Shown: positions 56,873 to 64,000 of the stretch, one piece after another | Layout of the letters: each line of letters opens with the position of its first letter | Position numbering within the stretch: position 1 is the first letter of the stretch | From: Aeromicrobium stalagmiti | Lineage (GTDB): Bacteria > Actinomycetota > Actinomycetes > Propionibacteriales > Nocardioidaceae | Length of the DNA: 64,000 nt | Assembly: GCF_013283745.1 (NCBI RefSeq) | Contig: NZ_JABSTZ010000004.1 | Location: forward strand, 62,001-126,000 | Reading direction: 5' to 3' | Translations under genes and position numbers: made by a program | Notes under the pieces: generated by a model | What the model was told of the DNA's origin: nothing | The model's database searches: none | What the model saw: only the letters and a program-made list of their open reading frames with translations

Positions 56873-57490
56873 GTGAACCTATCTGCCAGCTCCAGCCCAC
56901 AGTCGCCGAGGATGGCCGGCGAGGCCGGTCCCTCGGATCTCGACGGCCACATCTACCAGCGCCTGCTGAAGGAACGCATCGTGTTCCTCGGCTCCGAGGT
57001 GCGCGACGCCAACTCCAACGCGATCGCCGCCCAGATGCTGCTCCTCAACGCCGAGGACCCGCAGGCCGACATCTTCCTCTACATCAACTCGCCCGGCGGA
57101 TCGGTCGACGCCGGCATGGCGATCTACGACACGATGCAGTTCATCTCGAACGACGTCGCGACGTTCGGCATGGGCCTGGCTGCCTCGATGGGCCAGTTCC
57201 TGCTCGCCGCCGGCACCGCCGGCAAGCGCTACGCCCTGCCCCACGCGCGCATCATGATGCACCAGCCGTCGGGCGGCATCGGTGGATCAGCCTCGGACAT
57301 CAAGATCCAGGCCGAGCAGAGCGTCCTGCTCAAGAAGCAGCTCAACGAGCTGCAGTCCCACCACAGCGGCCAGACGGTCGAGCAGATCGAGCTCGACTCC
57401 GACCGCGACCGGTGGTTCACGCCCGACCAGGCCAAGGAGTACGGCCTCATCGACCACGTCGTCCGCAGCGCAGGAGAGGTTGTCCGATGA
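56873..57490 (+). CDS. clpP1: ATP-dependent Clp protease proteolytic subunit 1
   Basis: A 205-residue ClpP. Catalytic Ser105 lies in GLAASMGQF and His130 in IMMHQP; the aspartate is in the DRDRW region. It shows [20 protein letters not shown]. With ClpP2 it forms the mixed tetradecamer typical of actinobacteria. GTG start; the stop overlaps clpP2 by four bases (ATGA). Confidence 0.95.
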   Translation: MNLSASSSPQSPRMAGEAGPSDLDGHIYQRLLKERIVFLGSEVRDANSNAIAAQMLLLNAEDPQADIFLYINSPGGSVDAGMAIYDTMQFISNDVATFGMGLAASMGQFLLAAGTAGKRYALPHARIMMHQPSGGIGGSASDIKIQAEQSVLLKKQLNELQSHHSGQTVEQIELDSDRDRWFTPDQAKEYGLIDHVVRSAGEVVR

Positions 57491-58089
57491 GCTACTACAT
57501 CCCGCAGTGGGAAGAGCGGACCTCGTACGGGTTCCGTCGCATCGATCCCTACACCAAGCTGTTCGAGGACCGCATCATCATGCTGGGCACCCCGATCAGC
57601 GACGACGTCGCCAACGCGGTCATGGCCCAGCTCATGTCGCTGCAGGCGATGGACCCCGATCGTGACATCAGCATCTACATCAACAGCCCCGGTGGCTCGT
57701 TCACCGCGCTGACGGCGATCTACGACACGATCCGCTACATCAAGCCGGACGTGCAGACGCTCTGCCTGGGTCAGGCGGCCTCGGCTGCTGCGATCCTGCT
57801 GGCCGCCGGCACGCCGGGCAAGCGACTCGCCCTGCCCAACAGCCGCATCCTGATCCACCAGCCCTACACCGAGGGCACCGGCGGACAGATCTCCGACCTG
57901 GAGATCCAGGCCAACGAGATCTTCCGCATGCGTGAGCTCATGGAGAAGATGCTGTCCGACGCGACCGGCAAGCCGATCGAGGAGATCAGCAAGGACGTCG
58001 ATCGCGACAAGATCCTCACCGCCCAGCAGGCCGTCGAGTACGGACTGGTCGACGAGGTCCTCGACACCCTCAAGGTCCCCGCGATCTAG
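57487..58089 (+). CDS. clpP2: ATP-dependent Clp protease proteolytic subunit 2
   Basis: A 200-residue ClpP paralogue. Ser99 is in GQAASAAAI and His124 in ILIHQP, followed by [20 protein letters not shown]. It starts [15 protein letters not shown], characteristic of actinobacterial ClpP2. Coupled to clpP1, it supplies the second ring, which docks ClpX or ClpC. Confidence 0.95.
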   Translation: MSYYIPQWEERTSYGFRRIDPYTKLFEDRIIMLGTPISDDVANAVMAQLMSLQAMDPDRDISIYINSPGGSFTALTAIYDTIRYIKPDVQTLCLGQAASAAAILLAAGTPGKRLALPNSRILIHQPYTEGTGGQISDLEIQANEIFRMRELMEKMLSDATGKPIEEISKDVDRDKILTAQQAVEYGLVDEVLDTLKVPAI

Positions 58090-58238
58090 ACCCAGCACGA
58101 CAACACGCATCGACATCCGGTGCGGTGATCGAGACGACGGGGCCATTCGCCGCTACGGTGGAAACCACGTCGTCTCGGTCACACCCCGGCCGACAGCGCC
58201 GGGCATGCAGCGCACACCGTAGGAAGGGACTCCACCCC

Positions 58239-59510
<1,272 letters not shown>

Positions 59511-59559
59511 CCCCAGCCTTGCCCGTGCCAGGCGGGTTACCTGCCGGTAGGTTGGCGAC

Positions 59560-60711
59560 ATGACCACTGTCGACATCGCCCTGTTCGGTGCCACCGGCTT
59601 CACCGGTGCCCTGACCGCCGACTATCTCAGCACCCATCTGCCGCCCGGCGCCACGTGGGCTATCGCGGGGCGCAACCAGGCCAAGCTCGAGCAGGTCGCC
59701 GACCGCATCGACTCGCTCGGCGGAGTGCGTCCCGAGATCATCTCGGCCGACGTGGCCAACGCCGACTCCATGGCGGCCCTGGCCAAGAGCACGCGGGTGC
59801 TCATCACGACGGTCGGCCCCTACGTCCAGCACGGCGAGCCGGCCGTCAAGGCAGCCGCCGAGGCGGGCATCGCCTACGTCGACCTCACGGGTGAGCCGGA
59901 GTTCGTCGACCAGATGTGGCTGAAGTACCACGAGACCGCCCAGCGCACCGGCGCCCGACTGGTCCATGCCTGTGGCTTCGACTCGATCCCGTACGACCTC
60001 GGGGTGCTCTACACCGTCGAGCAGATGCCGCAGGGCGTCCCGCTCGACGTCAAGGGCTACATCCGCGCCGGGGGAACGGCATCGGGCGGCACCTACCACT
60101 CCGCGATCGGCGCGTTCTCGCGCATCCGCCAGGCCGGTCGGACGGCAGCCGAGCGCAAGAAGTCCGAGCCACGTCCCGAGGGCCGCACGATTCGCGGCGG
60201 CGGCAAGCTCGGCCGTGGCGCCGGCGGCAAGGGGTGGGCCCTCCCGCTGCCGACCATCGACCCGCAGATCGTGCTGCGGTCGGCCCGCTCGCTCGACCGC
60301 TACGGACCGGCGTTCACCTACTCGCACTTCGCGCAGTTCGCGAAGCTGCCGATGCTTGCCGGCACGATCGCCGGGGGAGCCGTGCTGCTGGCGGGCTCGC
60401 AGCTCAAGCCGACCCGGGCTCTCCTGCTCAAGCTCAAGTCACAGGGCGACGGGCCCGACGAGGAGAAGCGCGCCACGTCGTGGTTCAAGCTGCGCCTGGT
60501 CGCGACCGGTGGCGGCACGACCGTCACGACGCAGGTCAGCGGCGGCGACCCGGGCTACACCGAGACGGCCAAGATGCTGAGCGAGTCGGCGCTGTGCCTG
60601 GCGTTCGACGACCTCCCGCAGGTCTCGGGTCAGACCACGACCGCGGTGGCCATGGGCGACGCCCTGATCCAGCGGCTGCAGCACGCCGGCATCACGTTCC
60701 AGACGTTGTAG
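59560..60711 (+). CDS. Saccharopine dehydrogenase-like / trans-acting enoyl reductase family protein
   Basis: A 383-residue protein. The N-terminal NADP-binding motif is ALFGATGFTGALTADYL, then AGRNQAKLEQVA, TTVGPYVQHGEPAVKAAAEAG and LVHACGFDSIPYDLG. These match the Rv2449c/Rv2953 family, one member of which is a trans-acting enoyl reductase in phenolic glycolipid synthesis. Here, with no polyketide synthase in sight, the role is unknown. A gene of this family also lies between clpX and valS in mycobacteria. Confidence 0.83.
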   Translation: MTTVDIALFGATGFTGALTADYLSTHLPPGATWAIAGRNQAKLEQVADRIDSLGGVRPEIISADVANADSMAALAKSTRVLITTVGPYVQHGEPAVKAAAEAGIAYVDLTGEPEFVDQMWLKYHETAQRTGARLVHACGFDSIPYDLGVLYTVEQMPQGVPLDVKGYIRAGGTASGGTYHSAIGAFSRIRQAGRTAAERKKSEPRPEGRTIRGGGKLGRGAGGKGWALPLPTIDPQIVLRSARSLDRYGPAFTYSHFAQFAKLPMLAGTIAGGAVLLAGSQLKPTRALLLKLKSQGDGPDEEKRATSWFKLRLVATGGGTTVTTQVSGGDPGYTETAKMLSESALCLAFDDLPQVSGQTTTAVAMGDALIQRLQHAGITFQTL

Positions 60712-60716
60712 GACAG

Positions 60717-60762
60717 GAGAATCTGGGTTCGTCCGCGCCCGCGCGGACGAACCCAGATTCTC
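60717..60762. terminator. Perfect 22-bp hairpin between convergent genes
   Basis: Arms 60717-60738 and 60741-60762 are exact complements (GAGAATCTGGGTTCGTCC...), with only two unpaired bases. It lies between the reductase gene and valS, five bases after one stop and five before the other, and can terminate both transcripts. Confidence 0.85.
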
Positions 60763-60766
60763 GGGT

Positions 60767-63370
60767 CTACTCCGCGAGGGTCGGGACGGCCTCGACCGTG
60801 AATCCGTCGGCCGACTCGTCGGGGGAGAGAGTCGGCTGGGCGGTGACCCGTCCGGCCGCCAGGACGTCGGCGATCGCGAGCGAGAGCAGCTCGAGGTTGG
60901 CCGCCGTCGCGGTCACCGTCAGGCTGCCGATCTCGGTCTTCTGGCTGACCTTGGCCACGGACTTGGCACCTCGGACGTCGGCCAGCACAGCCGCGGCCGC
61001 GCTGAGCACGCCCGGGTCCTGGTCGCCGGTGGTCAGGTCGGTCGCGTTGTCGGGCCAGACGGCGCGGTGGATCGACCCCTCCTGCCACCACGACCAGACC
61101 TCTTCGGTGACGTAGGGCAGGAACGGGGCGAGAAGCCGCAGCTGCACCGACAGCGCGAGCACGAAGGCGCTCTTGGCCGACTGGCCGCCGGCGTCGGTGC
61201 GCCGGGCGCGCTCCTTGACGAGCTCGAGGTAGTCGTCGCAGAAGTCCCAGAAGAACTTCTCGGTGACCTCGAGGGCCGAGGCGTAGTCATAGGCCTCGAA
61301 GTATGCCGTGGCCGACGTGACGACCTCACGCAGGCCCGCGAGCATCGCCAGGTCGATCGGCTCGGTCACGAGGGCCGGATCGAGCTGGTCGGCGCCGGCG
61401 CCCAGGCCGTACTGCTCCTCGGGGGCGAGGACGAACTTGCTGGCGTTGAGCACCTTCATCGACAGACGGCGCCCGACCTTCATCTGGGCCTCGTCGAACG
61501 GCGAGTCGGCGCCCGGACGTGCGCCGGCTGCCCGCCAGCGGACGGCGTCGGCGCCGTACTTGTCGAGGATCTCGTCGGGGACGACGACATTGCCCTTGGA
61601 CTTGCTCATCTTCTTGCGGTCCGGGTCGACGACGAAGCCCGACAGGGCGGTGTGCGTCCACGGGATGCTGCCGTGCTCGAGGTGGGAACGGACGACCGTC
61701 GAGAACAGCCAGGTGCGGATAATGTCGTGGCCCTGCGGGCGCAGGTCCATCGGGAACGTCTTGGCGAACAGCTCGGGGTCGCGCTCCCAGCCGCAAACGA
61801 TCTGCGGCGTCAGCGAGCTCGTGGCCCAGGTGTCGAGGACGTCGGGGTCGGCCATGAAGCCGCCGGGCTCGCCGCGCTGGGAGTCGTCGAAGCCGGGAGG
61901 AGCCTGGGACGCCGGGTCGACCGGCAGGCTGGCCTCGTCGGCGAGGATCGGGTCGTCGTAGTCGGGCTCGCCGTCGGCGTCGAGGCGGTACCAGACCGGG
62001 AACGGGATGCCGAAGAAGCGCTGACGCGAGATGAGCCAGTCACCGTTGAGCCCGCCGATCCAGTTGGTCAGCCGCGACTGCATGTAGGCCGGGACCCAGT
62101 CGATCTCGTCGCCGCGGGCGATGAGGTCGGCGCGCAGGTCGGCCGAGCGACCGCCGTTGGCGATGTACCACTGGCGGGTCGACACGATCTCGAGCGGCTT
62201 GTCGCCACGCTCGTAGAAGTTGGCCATGCGCTGGGTCGGCTTGGGGTCGCCGTCGAGGTCGCCCGACTCCTTGAGTGCAGCGACGGTGAGCTCGCGCGCG
62301 GTGAACGTCGTCTTGCCGGCGAGCGTGGCGTACAGCTCGCGACCGGTCTCGGACTCGATCCAGGCCGGGGCGTCGGACAGGATGCGTCCGTCACGACCGA
62401 TGATCGTGCGGTTGGGCAGCTGCAGCTCGCGCCACCAGATGACGTCGGTCAGGTCACCGAACGTGCAGCACATGACGATGCCCGAGCCCTTGTCGGGCTC
62501 GGCGGACGGGTGGGCGACGACCGGGACCTCGACGCCGAACAGCGGCGAGGTCACCGTGGAGCCGAACAGGCCCTGGTAGCGCTCGTCGTCGGGGTGCGCG
62601 ATGAGCGCGACGCATGCGCCGATGAGCTCGGGCCGGGTGGTCTCGATGTGGATGGGGCCGTCTGCGCCGTGGAACGCGACGCGGTGATAGGCGCCGGGAT
62701 ACTCGCGAGCCTCGAGCTCGGCCTGGGCGACGGCCGTCTGGTAGGTGACGTCCCAGAGCGTCGGGGCGTCCTGCTGGTAGGCCTCGCCGCGGGCGACGTT
62801 GCGCAGGAACGCTCGCTGCGACACGACCTGCGACTCGTCGCCGATCGTCGTGTACTGCTGCGACCAGTCGACGCTCAGGCCGAGGGTGCGCCACAGCTGC
62901 TCGAAGACCTTCTCGTCCTCCTCGACGAGCTGGTTGCACAGCTCGATGAAGTTGCGGCGGCTGATCGGGACCTGGCGCTTGGGGTCGGGCTCGGCCGGCG
63001 GCGTGTAGTCGGCCTCGTAGGGCAGGGTCGGGTCGCAGCGGACACCGAAGTAGTTCTGGACCCGGCGCTCGGTCGGCAGACCGTTGTCGTCCCAGCCCAT
63101 CGGGTAGAACACTTCCTTGCCGCGCATGCGCTGGTAGCGCGCGACGAGGTCGGTGTGGGTGTAGGAGAACACGTGCCCGACGTGCAGCGATCCCGAGACC
63201 GTCGGCGGGGGCGTGTCTATCGAGAAGATCTGCTCCCGGCTCTTGGACCGGTCGAAGGTGTAGGTGCCCTGATCCGCCCACCGGGCAGACCACGTCGCCT
63301 CGAGTCCTTCGAGGACGGGCTTCTCCGGGACGCCTGATCCAGAGCTGGTCTGTTCGAGTTCGCTGGTCAC
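60767..63370 (-). CDS. valS: Valyl-tRNA synthetase
   Basis: An 867-residue class I synthetase. HIGH-type motif HVGH is at 63-66 ([14 protein letters not shown]), and the KMSKS loop near residue 585 ([17 protein letters not shown]). The editing domain contains [21 protein letters not shown]. It charges tRNA-Val and clears mischarged threonine. The GTG at 63370 ([11 protein letters not shown]) is chosen; the longer frame would cover the upstream hairpin. No long C-terminal coiled coil is apparent. Confidence 0.95.
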   Translation of the reverse strand: MTSELEQTSSGSGVPEKPVLEGLEATWSARWADQGTYTFDRSKSREQIFSIDTPPPTVSGSLHVGHVFSYTHTDLVARYQRMRGKEVFYPMGWDDNGLPTERRVQNYFGVRCDPTLPYEADYTPPAEPDPKRQVPISRRNFIELCNQLVEEDEKVFEQLWRTLGLSVDWSQQYTTIGDESQVVSQRAFLRNVARGEAYQQDAPTLWDVTYQTAVAQAELEAREYPGAYHRVAFHGADGPIHIETTRPELIGACVALIAHPDDERYQGLFGSTVTSPLFGVEVPVVAHPSAEPDKGSGIVMCCTFGDLTDVIWWRELQLPNRTIIGRDGRILSDAPAWIESETGRELYATLAGKTTFTARELTVAALKESGDLDGDPKPTQRMANFYERGDKPLEIVSTRQWYIANGGRSADLRADLIARGDEIDWVPAYMQSRLTNWIGGLNGDWLISRQRFFGIPFPVWYRLDADGEPDYDDPILADEASLPVDPASQAPPGFDDSQRGEPGGFMADPDVLDTWATSSLTPQIVCGWERDPELFAKTFPMDLRPQGHDIIRTWLFSTVVRSHLEHGSIPWTHTALSGFVVDPDRKKMSKSKGNVVVPDEILDKYGADAVRWRAAGARPGADSPFDEAQMKVGRRLSMKVLNASKFVLAPEEQYGLGAGADQLDPALVTEPIDLAMLAGLREVVTSATAYFEAYDYASALEVTEKFFWDFCDDYLELVKERARRTDAGGQSAKSAFVLALSVQLRLLAPFLPYVTEEVWSWWQEGSIHRAVWPDNATDLTTGDQDPGVLSAAAAVLADVRGAKSVAKVSQKTEIGSLTVTATAANLELLSLAIADVLAAGRVTAQPTLSPDESADGFTVEAVPTLAE

Positions 63371-63381
63371 GACAGACAAGT

Positions 63382-63413
63382 CTAGGCGGGAGCCGCCCCG
63401 TGCTCCCACCTAG
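63382..63413 (-). terminator. Hairpin between the MMPL gene and valS
   Basis: CTAGG-C-GGGAGC / GCTCCC-A-CCTAG, an 11-bp stem with one internal mismatch and an 8-base loop, 20 bases after the MMPL stop. It ends that transcript just before the valS promoter (TAGACT on the reverse strand). Confidence 0.7.
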
Positions 63414-63433
63414 TCTCGGTCCTGCGGCGTGGA

Positions 63434-64000
63434 TCAGGCCTTGTGCATGGGGGGGCCGGTCGTGTCCACCGGCTCGGCCGGGTGTGCATTGTCTGCCAGG
63501 TGGTCAGGTCCATCGGTCTTCCACAGCGAGCTCGGCCACCACATCCATCGACCGATGTCGAGGTTGAGCGCCGTCACGAGCACCGACCGGACAATGATCG
63601 TGTCGAGCAAGACGCCGAAGGCGACGACGAAGCCGAGCTCGGCCAGGAACACCAGCGGAAGCGTGGCGAGCACGGCAAATGTCCCGGCAAGCACAAGACC
63701 GGCTGAGGTGATGACGCCTCCCGTGGCAGACAGTCCGATCAGGGCGCCCCTGCGAGTGCCCACCTCCAGTGCTTCCTCGCGCACACGGGTCATGAGGAAG
63801 ATGTTGTAGTCGATGCCGAGCGCCACGAGGAAGACGAACGCGAAGAGTGGGAACGACGTGTCGGCGCCGCCGAACCCGAGGACGTGATCGAAGACCAGCC
63901 CACTGACGCCCAACGCGGCACCGAAAGACAGCACCACTGTCACGATGAGGATGACCGGCGCGGCGATTGCTCGGAGCAGCAGCCCGAGGATGAGGAAGAC
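63434..64000 (-). CDS. MMPL family RND transporter, C-terminal part (N-terminus outside window)
   Basis: The frame stays open to the window end, so only the last 188 residues are visible. They include four to five hydrophobic helices and the MMPL motif VALGIDYNIFLMTRVREEAL, with GLSATGGVITSAGLVLAG and ELGFVVAFGVLLDTIIVRS following. MMPL proteins export lipids or drugs using the proton gradient. The tail WWPSSLWK is typical of actinobacterial members. The substrate cannot be inferred from this fragment. Confidence 0.88.
   Translation of the reverse strand, partial: VFLILGLLLRAIAAPVILIVTVVLSFGAALGVSGLVFDHVLGFGGADTSFPLFAFVFLVALGIDYNIFLMTRVREEALEVGTRRGALIGLSATGGVITSAGLVLAGTFAVLATLPLVFLAELGFVVAFGVLLDTIIVRSVLVTALNLDIGRWMWWPSSLWKTDGPDHLADNAHPAEPVDTTGPPMHKA

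Noticed and set aside
61067..63337. A 756-codon open frame antisense to valS
   Set aside because: Product of GC-rich third positions opposite valS. No motif or ribosome site supports it, whereas valS has HVGH and KMSKS.

Overview
The window is dense, GC-rich chromosomal DNA with frequent GTG starts and many 1-8 bp gene overlaps. It encodes markers of a high-GC actinobacterium: a type I fatty acid synthase followed by AcpS, a FolP2-like/GpgS pair, a mycothiol-linked Rv2466c-type protein, group II truncated haemoglobin and twin ClpP subunits. A member of the Nocardioidaceae (Aeromicrobium- or Nocardioides-like) is my best inference; nothing in the window fixes the genus. I saw no transposase, integrase, phage gene, CRISPR array or rRNA. 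Both ends cut genes: the fatty acid synthase on the left and an MMPL transporter on the right. No gene-free stretch exceeds about 220 bp.

Layout. 0-9 kb is acyl metabolism: FAS I end and acpS; a nuclease-like AbiEi-family gene enclosed by a 58-bp inverted repeat; a reverse-strand operon SDR - phosphotransferase - TetR; then accD, a biotin carrier protein and two tandem double-hotdog thioesterases. 9-14.6 kb holds a truncated haemoglobin, MscS, DoxX, an acyl-CoA dehydrogenase/SDR pair, and a divergent TetR/nitronate monooxygenase pair. 14.6-26 kb holds gpgS/folP2, pepN, a mycothiol-dependent enzyme family member, a GCS2 ligase, the Rv2466c-like protein, an esterase, a TagB/F-like transferase, rpiB and a Nei glycosylase. 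26-33.7 kb has a SpoIIE-type phosphatase, an unknown protein with a possible nuclease core, tRNA-Gly(TCC) beside a degenerate tRNA-like copy, a P-loop kinase, tRNA-Pro(TGG), a Tat-exported PhoD phosphatase and a two-component system with visible operator repeats.

33.8-37.5 kb has trigger factor, a lipase and two SRPBCC proteins. 37.6-53.7 kb is a complete myo-inositol catabolic cluster: a GntR regulator, iolE, iolC, an aldolase, iolB, iolD, iolA/mmsA, a three-gene ABC importer, three Gfo/Idh/MocA dehydrogenases, a LacI regulator and a TIM-barrel isomerase. 53.7-56.8 kb is a satellite module of LacI regulator, phytanoyl-CoA dioxygenase-like oxygenase and SDR. 56.9-63.4 kb returns to housekeeping genes: clpP1-clpP2-clpX, a saccharopine dehydrogenase-like reductase and valS.

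How it fits together. From memory of Mycobacterium tuberculosis, pepN, Rv2466c, rpiB, nei, a lipase, tig, clpP1, clpP2, clpX, Rv2449c and valS form one neighbourhood (Rv2467 to Rv2448c). The same genes occur here, but about 21.7 kb, mostly inositol catabolism, sits between tig and clpP1. That suggests a conserved backbone with a catabolic insertion. Operator-like palindromes lie in front of the GntR, LacI, TetR and OmpR-type regulators or their targets, so many regulatory links can be proposed from sequence alone.
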